Below are positions 33,622 to 43,000 of a stretch of DNA of 64,000 bases, in pieces. The notes under the pieces were generated by a model. That model worked only from the letters and a program-made list of their open reading frames with translations, did no database searches and had not been told where the DNA came from. The DNA is taken from contig UPYT01000006.1 in assembly GCA_900538475.1 (NCBI GenBank), positions 1-64,000 of the forward strand. Reading direction: 5' to 3'. Origin of the DNA: an uncultured Clostridium sp. GTDB lineage: Bacteria > Bacillota > Clostridia > Lachnospirales > Lachnospiraceae. Positions within the stretch are counted from its first letter, which is position 1. Each line of letters starts with the position of its first letter. A program made the translations under genes and the position numbers.

Positions 33622-34723
33622 GATTCGTCATGCCTATGACAGTCTGCAGGTAGCAGAGGAAAAACCAGGTGAATTAAGTCTGGAAGCGCGTCTGAGAGCC
33701 ATAAACAGACCGCTTCTTGACTGGTACCGAAATCATGCCAGGATTCTTCCCTGGCGAGAAGATCCAAAGCCCTACCATGTGTGGATTTCAGAGATTATGC
33801 TGCAGCAGACACGGGTTGAGGCAGTAAAGCCGTATTTTGAACGGTTTTTGGAAGCGCTGCCCGATATTTCGGCTTTGGCGGCAGTGGAGGACGACCGCCT
33901 GATGAAGCTGTGGGAAGGGCTGGGATATTATAACAGAGCCAGAAATTTAAAGAAGGCGGCGCAGGTGATTGTTCATGAGTATGAAGGCAGGATGCCGTCA
34001 GAGTATCAGGAGCTGTTAAAGCTTCCGGGGATAGGAAGCTATACAGCAGGTGCGATTGCCTCGATTGCATTTGGAAAACCGGTTCCGGCAGTAGATGGAA
34101 ATGTGCTTCGTGTGATTTCAAGGGTAACAGCCAGCCGCCGGGATATTTTAAAGGCTTCAACTAAAAAGTGGATGGAGGACAGGCTGAGGGAAACTATGCC
34201 TCAGTCAGAAGCCAGTGATTTTAATCAGGGTTTGATTGAAATTGGAGCCATTGTCTGTGTCCCCAACGGTCAGCCTAAATGCGGTCAGTGTCCCCTTGCA
34301 TCGGTGTGCCTTTCCAGACAGCAGGAGCTTTGGCAGGAAATTCCTGTAAAAACACCTCCGAAAAAGCGCAGAATAGAAGAGAAAACTGTCTGTATTTTAG
34401 AGTGCGGACATCAGGTGGCGCTGAAAAAAAGGGAGGATGAGGGGCTTTTGGCATCTCTTTATGAGCTTCCCAATGCAGAGGGGTTTCTTTCTGAGGAGGA
34501 ACTTGGAGAGGCCTTTGGAATTATGCCGGAGCTGATGGTACAGATTGAGCCGCTTCCGCAGGCAAAGCATATTTTTTCCCATGTGGAATGGCATATGAAG
34601 GGATATCGGATACGTCTGTCGGGCGGGATACCGGAGTCCTATATTTCAGCTGGAAAAGAAGAACTGAAATCCGTCTATGCGCTACCTGGTGCATTTGGAA
34701 GGTATACAAAGCTGATAAAATGA
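33608..34723 (+). CDS. mutY: A/G-specific adenine DNA glycosylase
   Basis: The 371-residue enzyme removes adenine mispaired with 8-oxoguanine. It shows SEIMLQQTRV with the catalytic Glu62, the helix-hairpin-helix LPGIGSYTAGAI (139-150), the catalytic Asp163 in AVDGN, and the 4Fe-4S ligands C217, C225, C228 and C234. The first spacing is seven residues rather than the six of E. coli. The C-terminal NUDIX-like domain (about 250-365) recognises 8-oxoG. It begins within birA. An Ogg-type enzyme that removes 8-oxoG itself is encoded at 56972. Confidence 0.94.
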   Translation: MAMYEIRHAYDSLQVAEEKPGELSLEARLRAINRPLLDWYRNHARILPWREDPKPYHVWISEIMLQQTRVEAVKPYFERFLEALPDISALAAVEDDRLMKLWEGLGYYNRARNLKKAAQVIVHEYEGRMPSEYQELLKLPGIGSYTAGAIASIAFGKPVPAVDGNVLRVISRVTASRRDILKASTKKWMEDRLRETMPQSEASDFNQGLIEIGAIVCVPNGQPKCGQCPLASVCLSRQQELWQEIPVKTPPKKRRIEEKTVCILECGHQVALKKREDEGLLASLYELPNAEGFLSEEELGEAFGIMPELMVQIEPLPQAKHIFSHVEWHMKGYRIRLSGGIPESYISAGKEELKSVYALPGAFGRYTKLIK

Positions 34724-34753
34724 GGATAATGAAAGTGAGGCAGGTGCTGATAT

Positions 34754-35656
34754 ATGGCAAAGAAGAAACAAATGCTTCTGATTATTAATCCTAGATCCGG
34801 CAAAGGGCAGATCAGGACAAAGCTGCTGGATATACTGGATGTTTTTATAAAGGCAGGGTATCGGGTGCAGGTTCACGTAACTCAGAAGGCAATGGATGCA
34901 AAGGAGGCGGTTCTTTGCTGCGGAGGCAGAAAGGATCTGATTGTCTGTACCGGCGGAGACGGAACCTTAAATGAAACCATATGCGGAGTTTTGGAGCTTC
35001 CCAAAAAGGTTACTCTGGGATATATTCCGGCCGGATCTACCAATGATTTTGCTGCCAGCCTGAAAATCCCCAGGCAGATGCTGGCAGCAGCCCGGGCGGC
35101 AGCTTTGGGGGAACCTTATGCAGTGGATGTGGGGCTGTTCTGTCAGGAGAGGTATTTTGTCTATGTGGCAGGCTTTGGTGCTTTTACAGAGGTTTCCTAC
35201 CTGACTCCTCAGGATAAGAAAAACATTCTGGGGCATCAGGCGTATATGCTGGAGAGTGTTCGAAGCCTGGCTTCTCTGAGATCTTATTTTATGGAGGTGG
35301 AATGGGACGGCAATTTCCTGGAAGGGGAATTTGTTTTTGGAGTGGTGACAAATACCATCAGTGTTGGTGGCTTTAAGGGGCTGGTGGGACAGGATGTGGA
35401 GCTGAATGACGGTTATTTTGAGGTACTGCTGATTCGTAAGCCCAAGAATCCGGCGGATATCAGCAATCTTGTCGCAGGTCTTCTACAGAAGGAAGAAAAG
35501 GAAAACGATCAGGTGTACAAATTTAAAACAAGATCCATTCGCTTCCGTTCTTCAGAGCCGGTGGACTGGGTGCTGGATGGAGAATTTGGCGGAACGAAAA
35601 CAGAGGTTTTTGTAGAGAATCTGAACAAATGCCTGGAAATCAAAAGAAATAAATAA
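34754..35656 (+). CDS. Diacylglycerol/lipid kinase (DgkB/YegS family)
   Basis: The 300-residue protein has the lipid-kinase core: NPRSGKG (12-18), the nucleotide motif TGGDGTLNE (66-74) and GYIPAGSTNDFA (about 91-102). The C-terminal beta-sandwich ends with the usual VDWVLDGEFGG stretch. It phosphorylates diacylglycerol or a related lipid and recycles lipids after lipoteichoic acid or membrane-glycan synthesis. It follows mutY by 30 bp and is probably the last gene of the argF-to-dgk transcript. rpoD has its own promoter next. Confidence 0.88.
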   Translation: MAKKKQMLLIINPRSGKGQIRTKLLDILDVFIKAGYRVQVHVTQKAMDAKEAVLCCGGRKDLIVCTGGDGTLNETICGVLELPKKVTLGYIPAGSTNDFAASLKIPRQMLAAARAAALGEPYAVDVGLFCQERYFVYVAGFGAFTEVSYLTPQDKKNILGHQAYMLESVRSLASLRSYFMEVEWDGNFLEGEFVFGVVTNTISVGGFKGLVGQDVELNDGYFEVLLIRKPKNPADISNLVAGLLQKEEKENDQVYKFKTRSIRFRSSEPVDWVLDGEFGGTKTEVFVENLNKCLEIKRNK

Positions 35657-35674
35657 AACTTTAGAAGAAATGTG

Positions 35675-35703
35675 TTGAAATATAGCGCTTGCTGTTATAT
35701 AAT
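35675..35703 (+). promoter_or_regulatory. Strong sigma-A promoter for rpoD
   Basis: TTGAAA (35675-35680), a 17-bp spacer and a perfect TATAAT (35698-35703), about 50 bp before the GTG start. Confidence 0.85.
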
Positions 35704-35753
35704 GAATAGATGTGTAAGTATTTTTAGATACCTTTGGTTGAAAGGACGTTACT

Positions 35754-36884
35754 GTGGAAAAAGACAATTTTTTAGTAAAGCTGAATAAGCTGTTAGAAGT
35801 TGCCAAGTCAAAGCATAATGCATTGGATGTAACGGAGATCAATGACTTTTTCATAGGAGATAATCTGGGTCCGGATCAGATGGAGCAGATATATAATTTC
35901 CTGGAAGAAAAGCATATTGATGTGGTTCCCGTTATTGATGACAACATTCTGGCAGAGGACCCCCTGCTTCTGGATGATGATGATCTGGATGTAGATGACA
36001 GTTTTTTGAAGGATGCGGAAGATATCGAGCTGGACGCTGTAGATCTTCTTGAAGGTATCGGAACTGAGGATCCGGTGCGTATGTACTTAAAGGAGATTGG
36101 AACGGTACCGCTTTTAAGTGCAGATGAGGAGCTGGTTCTGGCCAAGCGCAAAGCAGAAGGCGATGAGTCCGCCAAGGAAAGACTGATTGAGGCTAACTTA
36201 AGGCTGGTTGTCAGCATTGCAAAGCGTTATACAGGACGGGGAATGAGCTTTCTGGATCTGGTTCAGGAGGGAAATCTGGGCCTGATTAAAGGTGTAGAAA
36301 AGTTTGACTATACAAAAGGATATAAGCTGAGTACATATGCTACTTGGTGGATCAGACAGTCTGTAACCAGAGCGCTGGCGGATCAGGCGCGGACGATTCG
36401 TGTACCGGTGCATATGGTTGAGACGATTAATAAGATGTCCAAGATGCAGCGTAAGCTGACTTTGGAGCTGGGCTATGAGCCGTCTGTGACGGAGTTAGCT
36501 GAGGCACTGGAGATGTCAGAGGACAAGGTTATGGAGATTATGCAGATTGCCAGAGAGCCCGCTTCCCTGGAAACACCAATTGGTGAGGAGGATGATTCCA
36601 ACCTGGGTGATTTCGTGGCAGACAATAACGTATTGACCCCTGAGGGCAATGTGGAATCTGTAATGTTGAGAGAGCATATTGATGCACTTTTAGGAGATCT
36701 GAAGGAGAGGGAGCGTCAGGTTATTGTGCTTCGTTTTGGTTTGGAGGATGGTCATCCCAGAACTCTGGAAGAGGTTGGCAAGGAGTTTAATGTTACCAGA
36801 GAGCGTATCCGCCAGATTGAGGCCAAGGCTCTGAGAAAGCTTCGCAATCCGGTCCGCAGTAAGAGAATTCGTGATTTCCTGTAA
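35754..36884 (+). CDS. rpoD: Primary RNA polymerase sigma factor (SigA/RpoD)
   Basis: The 376-residue protein starts with GTG after an AAAGGA site. It has an acidic region 1.1-like N-terminus (about 1-95), region 1.2 ([16 protein letters not shown]), region 2 ([26 protein letters not shown] and [24 protein letters not shown]), region 3 and region 4 with the [18 protein letters not shown] helix-turn-helix that reads the -35. All parts of a group 1 sigma factor are present. dnaG, the usual upstream neighbour in clostridia, is not here; a lipid kinase is instead. queH follows 14 bp later. Confidence 0.95.
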   Translation: MEKDNFLVKLNKLLEVAKSKHNALDVTEINDFFIGDNLGPDQMEQIYNFLEEKHIDVVPVIDDNILAEDPLLLDDDDLDVDDSFLKDAEDIELDAVDLLEGIGTEDPVRMYLKEIGTVPLLSADEELVLAKRKAEGDESAKERLIEANLRLVVSIAKRYTGRGMSFLDLVQEGNLGLIKGVEKFDYTKGYKLSTYATWWIRQSVTRALADQARTIRVPVHMVETINKMSKMQRKLTLELGYEPSVTELAEALEMSEDKVMEIMQIAREPASLETPIGEEDDSNLGDFVADNNVLTPEGNVESVMLREHIDALLGDLKERERQVIVLRFGLEDGHPRTLEEVGKEFNVTRERIRQIEAKALRKLRNPVRSKRIRDFL

Positions 36885-36898
36885 AGGAAGGATTTTAT

Positions 36899-37549
36899 AT
36901 GAATCGCAGAAATTACCAGAAGGAACTGGAAAAAATCATAGAGCGACAGACAGATGAGAGCCGGGTACCCCGGCTCTTGCTGCATAGCTGCTGCGCTCCC
37001 TGCAGCAGTTATGTGCTGGAATATCTGTCTCAGTATTTTGAAATAACGGTATTTTATTATAATCCTAATATTTCTCCCAAAGAAGAATATGAAAAGCGGG
37101 TGGAGGAGCAAAGGCGTCTGATTGAGGCGCTGCCGTCTGTTCATCCGATTCGTCTGGAGGCAGGCCCTTATGAGCCAGAACGCTTTTATCAGGCAAGCCG
37201 GGGGCACGAGCAGGATCCGGAAGGCGGAGAGCGCTGCTTTTCCTGTTACCGGCTCCGCCTGGAGGAAGCTGCCAGAATAGCGCAAAGGGGCGAGTATGAT
37301 TATTTTACCACAACTCTTACGATCAGCCCTTTGAAAAATGCAGAGAAGCTGAATGAAATTGGAGAGGAATTGGAAGAAATCTATGCAATCAAGCATCTAC
37401 CCTCCGATTTTAAGAAGAAAAACGGTTATAAGCGTTCCGTGGAGCTTTCAGCAGAGTATGGATTATACCGTCAGGATTACTGCGGCTGTATTTTTTCGAA
37501 GCGGGAACGGGAAGCCGCTTGTGAAAACTCACGAAAAAACACAGAATAA
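36899..37549 (+). CDS. queH: Epoxyqueuosine reductase QueH
   Basis: The 216-residue protein matches QueH (old DUF208), the non-cobalamin enzyme that reduces epoxyqueuosine in tRNA to queuosine. The N-terminal ATP-PPase-like loop has LLLHSCCAPCSSY with C31, C32 and C35. Further conserved stretches are VFYYNPNISPKEEYEKR, CFSCYRLRLEEAA, DYFTTTLTISPLKN and YRQDYCGCIFS, supplying the Fe-S and metal Cys ligands. It is co-transcribed with rpoD. Other queuosine genes are not in the window. Confidence 0.92.
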   Translation: MNRRNYQKELEKIIERQTDESRVPRLLLHSCCAPCSSYVLEYLSQYFEITVFYYNPNISPKEEYEKRVEEQRRLIEALPSVHPIRLEAGPYEPERFYQASRGHEQDPEGGERCFSCYRLRLEEAARIAQRGEYDYFTTTLTISPLKNAEKLNEIGEELEEIYAIKHLPSDFKKKNGYKRSVELSAEYGLYRQDYCGCIFSKREREAACENSRKNTE

Positions 37550-37584
37550 AAATGTGAATAATGACGGGAATTTGAGACTTTAAC

Positions 37585-37613
37585 TTGACACATATCTTAA
37601 TTTGTAATAAAAT
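37585..37613 (+). promoter_or_regulatory. Sigma-A promoter for the HPr gene
   Basis: A consensus TTGACA (37585-37590), a 17-bp spacer and TAAAAT (37608-37613), about 70 bp before the start. Confidence 0.8.
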
Positions 37614-37683
37614 TTTAATGAATGATTCGTGTGAATGGGACACGGATTTGGGGAATTATAATTTAAAAAAAGGAGAATGAGAT

Positions 37684-37950
37684 ATGCTTAGTAAAACCTT
37701 AACAGTAGTAAATCCGTCTGGATTACATTTAAGACCCGCAGGAGTTCTGTCTCAGACCGCTATGAAGTTTAAATGTGATGTTCTGATCGAGTGCGGTGAG
37801 AAGAGAATCGTTGCTAAGAGTGTTCTGAATGTAATGGCAGCGGGCATCAAGTCCGGTACCCAGATTACTCTGATCTGCGATGGAGAGGACGAGGCAGCAG
37901 CTATGGAGACCATCAGCAAGGCAATTGAAAGCGGACTGGGCGAGATGTAA
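37684..37950 (+). CDS. ptsH: HPr-family phosphocarrier protein
   Basis: The 88-residue protein has the HPr fold with the phospho-accepting His15 in GLHLRPAG, and Ser46 after Lys45 (AKSVLNVMAAG), the site used by HPr kinase in Firmicutes. It relays phosphate from enzyme I to sugar permeases and, as HPr-Ser46-P, acts with CcpA. Its sequence around residue 47 (VLNVMAAGIKSG) deviates from the common IMGVMSLG, so it might be a Crh-like or specialised paralogue, though His15 argues for PTS function. It is a single-gene unit with its own promoter and terminator. Confidence 0.88.
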   Translation: MLSKTLTVVNPSGLHLRPAGVLSQTAMKFKCDVLIECGEKRIVAKSVLNVMAAGIKSGTQITLICDGEDEAAAMETISKAIESGLGEM

Positions 37951-37973
37951 TTTTATTTTAGCTCTATTATATA

Positions 37974-38018
37974 TGCCGGAGTGTATGATTGAATGATCGT
38001 GCACTCCGGCATTTTTTT
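37974..38018 (+). terminator. Rho-independent terminator of the HPr gene
   Basis: An 11-bp perfect stem (ATGCCGGAGTG with CACTCCGGCAT) followed by seven T residues. Confidence 0.92.
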
Positions 38019-38028
38019 GTGTCATAGG

Positions 38029-38219
38029 ATTAGGGTGTCAAAAGGTCATTTTAAAAAGGAATGAGACATGAGAAAAGTATGAATCCAAAAAAACTGTGCT
38101 TATTAGAACAGCAAGTGGGAGAAATACAGCAAAAAAATATCTATTTTCACCCTACATGCCCATGCACTTTATTGAGGGAAAGCGTGTTTTTATTAAAATT
38201 ATCCTTTTGACACCCTAAT
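38029..38219. mobile_element. 191-bp MITE-like insertion with a 9-bp target-site duplication
   Basis: The ends are inverted repeats: ATTAGGGTGTCAAAAGG at 38029-38045 is matched perfectly by its reverse complement at 38203-38219, and similarity continues for about ten more bases. TGTCATAGG occurs on both sides (38020-38028 and 38220-38228) as a target duplication. The target is the first bases of dispersed-repeat copy 2. No coding frame of note lies inside, so it must be moved in trans by a transposase elsewhere. I cannot name the parent family. Confidence 0.82.
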
Positions 38220-38345
38220 TGTCATAGGAAATTGAGTCCTATGACATAAAAACACTTCGCGAGGATCTCTATGCGGCGGAAGAGAATTTTGTCGCAGAAG
38301 TGATCCGTTGAAGGCGGAGAAGGCCGCGAGCAAGCATCTTTTTTG
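38220..38345 (+). repeat. Dispersed structured repeat, copy 2
   Basis: This 126-bp copy opens with a perfect 10-bp hairpin (TGTCATAGGA with TCCTATGACA, 38220-38246). It continues through a conserved middle and a CCGTT-GAA-GGCGG hairpin, and ends in a GC-rich stem plus T-tract. It lies just after the HPr terminator, in the same relative place as copy 3 after the ATP-grasp terminator. In this copy two G-C pairs of the middle hairpin are replaced by G-U pairs, so the RNA pairing is kept. No protein is encoded. Confidence 0.85.
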
Positions 38346-38485
38346 AAGTTATAATAAGAGTGTACAAAAAGCTGGATATAATGACTGGAATATGTGATAA
38401 TGCTCATATAGATAATTAAAGTAATAAATAAAACTGTTTTGTATTCGATTGTTTGGAAATGAGAAAGAAGGAGGAGGCGGAAATT

Positions 38486-39748
38486 ATGAATGTCAGTCTT
38501 GATTTAAGCAAACTAAATTTATTTTTAAATGAAGAGGAGTTGCAGCTGCATCAAAAGATAGCAGGAGAAATTTGCAGGGAGATTCTGGAGAAAGAAGATA
38601 CTGAGAATGTGCTTGGGTGGAGAACTTTGGAGCAATCAGCGGTTCAGCTGGATGTCATGAGAGAAAAGGCTCGGGAAATTCGAGAAAATGCGGATGTATT
38701 TGTTATTGTAGGTGTGGGCGGGTCGAATCAAGCGGCACGGGCAATGATAGAAGCTCTGAAGGATCGGAACGGGCCAGAAGTTCTTTATCTTGGCAATACG
38801 CTGTCTCCTTATTATATCAGACATGTTCTGGCACAGATCGAAGGAAAAAGTATTTATATTGACGTAATTGCAAAAAATTTTGAAACGCTAGAGCCAGGAA
38901 GCCATTTCCGCATATTGCGTCAATGGATGAGGAAGCATTATACAAAAGAAGAGATGGCAAAGAGGGTCATCGTGACAGGAACATATGGATCCAGATTAGA
39001 GGAGATTGCTAAAGAGAATGGATTCCTGTTTCTTTCTTTTCCAGAATCAGTTGGAGGAAGGTATTCAGCATTTACACCGGTAGGGTTATTTCCTGCTTTG
39101 GCAGCGGGGCTGGATGCAGATGGATTTTTGAAGGGCGTTCAGTCGGCTATGGATGATTGCCGTGAGAATCCAGAAAACAACCCGGCAGTGAGGTATGGAG
39201 CAGCACGTCATTTACTTTATGAAAAAGGCTATGATATTGAAATGCTGGTATCGTTTGAACCACAATATGAATATTTTACAAAATGGTGGGTTCAGCTATT
39301 TGGAGAAAGTGAAGGGAAGGAAAAGAAAGGAATCTTCCCTGCAGCGGCGATTTATTCAGAGGATCTTCATTCGATCGGACAGTACATGCAGGATGGAAGA
39401 AGAAATCTGATAGAAACCTTTGTGTCAGTGCAAAATCCAAAGGCAACGGTTGTGATTGAACCGGATCCGGAGTTTGGTGACAGGTTTGACTACCTGGATG
39501 GAATGGATTTTGACCAGATTAATAAAGCGGCAGAGAAGGCAACCTGGGATGCTCATGCCAGGGGAGGAGTTCCCTGTATCCGATTTCAGGCAGACGAGAT
39601 AACGGAAGAAAGCTTTGGAGAGTTGTATTACTATTTTATGATGGCCTGTGCTGTATCAGGAACCTTAATGGGCGTAAATCCCTTTGACCAGGAAGGGGTG
39701 GAAGAATATAAACGCAGTATGTTTGCTGCACTGGGAAAGAAGAAATGA
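38486..39748 (+). CDS. pgi: Glucose-6-phosphate isomerase
   Basis: I start at ATG 38486 behind GGAGGAGG, giving 420 residues, somewhat shorter than the 450 of B. subtilis Pgi. It has the SIS fold with VIVGVGGSNQAARAMIEAL, the family signature region ESVGGRYSAFTPVGLFPALAAG, and EDLHSIGQYMQDG, which carries the catalytic His. It interconverts glucose-6-P and fructose-6-P, feeding glycolysis and GlmS. It is monocistronic. The 140 bp between repeat copy 2 and the gene are AT-rich, with a TATAAT at 38377-38382 but no good -35. Confidence 0.9.
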   Translation: MNVSLDLSKLNLFLNEEELQLHQKIAGEICREILEKEDTENVLGWRTLEQSAVQLDVMREKAREIRENADVFVIVGVGGSNQAARAMIEALKDRNGPEVLYLGNTLSPYYIRHVLAQIEGKSIYIDVIAKNFETLEPGSHFRILRQWMRKHYTKEEMAKRVIVTGTYGSRLEEIAKENGFLFLSFPESVGGRYSAFTPVGLFPALAAGLDADGFLKGVQSAMDDCRENPENNPAVRYGAARHLLYEKGYDIEMLVSFEPQYEYFTKWWVQLFGESEGKEKKGIFPAAAIYSEDLHSIGQYMQDGRRNLIETFVSVQNPKATVVIEPDPEFGDRFDYLDGMDFDQINKAAEKATWDAHARGGVPCIRFQADEITEESFGELYYYFMMACAVSGTLMGVNPFDQEGVEEYKRSMFAALGKKK

Positions 39749-39868
39749 TTTACGAAGTCAGAAAAAGTTAAAATAACTGTCTAAGTATAGTTGTGAATCA
39801 TATAGTCTGACAATTATACAATACAAAATGAAATAACAAATAATCTGAAAACTTCCTCAAAAAACCTG

Positions 39869-39897
39869 TTTACAAACTGGGTAAAATGTAGTATTAT
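39869..39897 (+). promoter_or_regulatory. Sigma-A promoter for gltBD
   Basis: TTTACA (39869-39874), a 17-bp spacer and TATTAT (39892-39897). The predicted start at about 39904 leaves a leader of about 180 nt before gltB. Confidence 0.75.
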
Positions 39898-39942
39898 CAT
39901 TATCATGTTACTGGCAGACAGCTAATCAAAAAGTTATGGATA

Positions 39943-39990
39943 GGAATTGCGTGATGCAGAGCAAGGCGCTCTGCGCGCAATTTCTTTTTA
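39943..39990 (+). promoter_or_regulatory. Intrinsic terminator in the gltB leader (candidate attenuator)
   Basis: A two-part stem (GGAATTGC with GCAATTTC, then GCAGAGC with GCTCTGC around an AAGGC loop) is followed by TTTTT. It lies inside the transcribed leader, about 95 bp before the gltB start. The sequence GAATTGC recurs at 40007-40013 and could pair with the right arm instead, giving an alternative fold. Confidence 0.6.
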
Positions 39991-40085
39991 AACACTTAAC
40001 TTTAATGAATTGCTGTGCGAAAGCAACCAAGGAACAAATGATGGAAAGGGAAACCCCAAAACAGTATTTTGGAAAGGAAACAGAT

Positions 40086-43000
40086 ATGGAAGATGTTCAG
40101 AGAATTACAGGGGCCGCTGCTGCCCAGCAGGCTGAAAGAAATGATGAACGTTTCGGACTGTACGATCCCAGATTTGAGCATGATAACTGCGGAATTGGTG
40201 CGGTTGCTAATATTAAAGGCATAAAAAGTCATAAAACCGTGGACCAGGCTTTGCACATTGTAGAGAATCTGGAGCACCGGGCAGGAAAGGATGCAGAGGG
40301 CAAGACAGGAGACGGCGTAGGAATTATGCTTCAGATTTCTCACCGTTTTTTTAAGAAGGTGACACAGCTTCTTGGTATCGAGCTGGGAGAGGAGAGAACC
40401 TATGGTGTTGGTATGTTTTTCTTTCCTCAGGATGAGCTTGCAAGAAATCAAGCCAAAAAGATGTTTGAGATTATTGTAAAAAAGGAAGGGCTTGAGTTCC
40501 TGGGATGGAGAGATCTGCCCATCCATCCGGAGCAGATTGGAGACAGGGCAGTAGAAAAGATGCCTCATATTGTTCAGGGCTTTATCGGCAAGCCGTCAGG
40601 AGTGGAAAAGGGGCTGGAGTTTGATCGCAGACTGTATGTGGCTCGTCGTGTGTTTGAACAGAGCAATGACAATACGTATGTGGTGTCGCTGAGCAGCAGA
40701 ACTATTGTATACAAAGGAATGTTTCTGGTAAAAGAACTGAGAAAGTTTTTTGAGGATTTGCAGGATCCGGATTATGAATCTGCGATTGCTGTAGTTCACT
40801 CCCGATTCAGCACCAATACGAATCCGAGCTGGATGAGAGCGCATCCAAACCGCCTGATTGTTCACAATGGAGAGATCAATACCATCCGTGGAAATGTCGA
40901 TAAGATGATGGCCCGTGAGGAAACGATGGAATCGGAGTTTTTCAAGTCAGAGATGCACAAGGTTCTTCCGATTATTAATCAGGAGGGCTCGGATTCTGCC
41001 ATGCTGGATAATGCTCTGGAGTTTATGATGATGAGCGGTATGGAGCTTCCGTTAGCAGTGATGATTACCATTCCGGCTCCCTGGGCTCATGACAAGTCTA
41101 TGCCTCAGGAGGTAAAGGATTTTTACCAGTATTATGCAACTATGATGGAGCCATGGGATGGCCCTGCCTCGATCGTATTCAGTGACGGTGATGTGATGGG
41201 GGCAGTGTTGGACAGAAACGGACTTCGCCCCTCCCGTTATTACATTACAGATGATGATCAGGTGATTTTGGCGTCCGAGGTAGGTGCGATTGAGGTGGAT
41301 CCTTCCCATGTTGTGAAAAAGGAACGTCTCCGTCCGGGACGGATGCTTTTGATTGATACGGTAAAAGGGGAACTGGTCAGCGATGAGGCTTTGAAAATGC
41401 GTTACGCCTCCCGTCGTCCTTATGGAGAGTGGCTGGATTCCAACCTGGTAGAGCTGGACAAGCTTCCGATTCCGAATAAAGGGGTTCTGTCTATGACAAA
41501 GGCTGAGCGGGCAAGGCTGCAGAAAACCTACGGTTATACGTATGAGCAGTATAAAACCATGATTCTGCCTATGGCCTTAAATGGAATTGAACCGGTTTCT
41601 GCTATGGGAGCAGACAGTCCGCTGGCAGTTCTGTCGAAGAAGCATCAGCCACTGTTTAATTATTTTAAACAGCTTTTTGCTCAGGTAACAAATCCTCCGA
41701 TTGATTCTATTCGGGAAGAAATTGTAACGTCTACTACGGTTTATGTAGGCGAGGAGGGAAATGTTCTGGAGGAACATCCAGACAACTGTAAGATTCTTAA
41801 GGTGGATAATCCGATTCTTACCTGTACAGACCTGCTGAAGATCAAACACATGAAAAAGCCTGGTTTTCGTGTAGAGGTTGTTCCGATTACTTATTATAAG
41901 AATACTTCTCTGGAAAAGGCAATTGATCGTCTTTTTCTTGAGGTTGACCGGGCTCACAGAGAGGGTGCGAATATTATCATTCTGTCTGACAGAGATATTG
42001 ATGAAAATCATGTGCCGATTCCGTCTCTCCTTGCTGTTTCTGCGCTGCAGCAGCATCTGGTAAAGACAAAGAAGCGGACCGCTATGGCGCTGATTCTGGA
42101 AAGCGGAGAGCCCAGAGAGGTACACCACTTTGCAGCTCTCCTTGGTTACGGCGCATGCGCCATCAATCCCTATCTGGCACAGGAATCCATTCGCTATTTG
42201 ATTGATTCGGGAATGCTGGATAAGGATTACTATGCGGCTGTGAATGACTATAATTCAGCAGTTCTCCATGGAATTGTAAAAATTGCGTCAAAAATGGGAA
42301 TTTCTACGATTCAGTCTTATCAGGGCGCGCAGATTTTTGAGGCAATCGGTGTTTCAAAAGAGGTGATTGACCAGTATTTTACTAATACGGTCAGCCGGGT
42401 AGGAGGTATTACGCTGGAGGATATTGCCAGTGATGTGGACGCACTTCATTCCTCTGCTTTTGATCCCCTGGGACTGGATGTGGATCTGACTCTGGAAAGT
42501 GTAGGAAGCCATAAGGAACGGGCAGGGCAGGAGGAGCATCTGTACAATCCCCGCACCATTCATCTGCTTCAGGAGGCATCGAGAACAGGGGACTACAATG
42601 TTTTCAAAGAGTACAGTCATGCTTTGAATGAAGAGGGGCAGACCGTAAATCTCCGCAGCCTTATGGATTTTAAGTATGATGAAAATGGAGGCATTCCCAT
42701 TGAAGAGGTGGAAAGTGCAGAGTCTATTGTAAAGCGGTTTAAGACGGGCGCCATGTCCTATGGTTCTATTTCTCAGGAAGCGCACGAGACACTGGCGATT
42801 GCGATGAACCGTCTGGGCGGTAAGTCCAATACAGGTGAGGGAGGCGAGAGCCTGGATCGTTTGACTCCGGGGCCGAAAAACAACAATCGCTGTTCTGCAA
42901 TTAAGCAGGTGGCATCAGGAAGATTCGGCGTTACATCCAGATATCTTGTCAGTGCCCAGGAAATTCAGATCAAAATGGCTCAGGGGGCAAAACCGGGAGA

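Noticed and set aside
39905..39925. Six-codon leader peptide before gltB (MLLADS)
   Set aside because: It begins at the predicted transcript start with no room for a ribosome site, and has no run of regulatory codons.
39936..40085. N-terminal extension of gltB
   Set aside because: It would translate the leader terminator. A proper ribosome site precedes ATG 40086, and that start gives a normal 34-residue propeptide.
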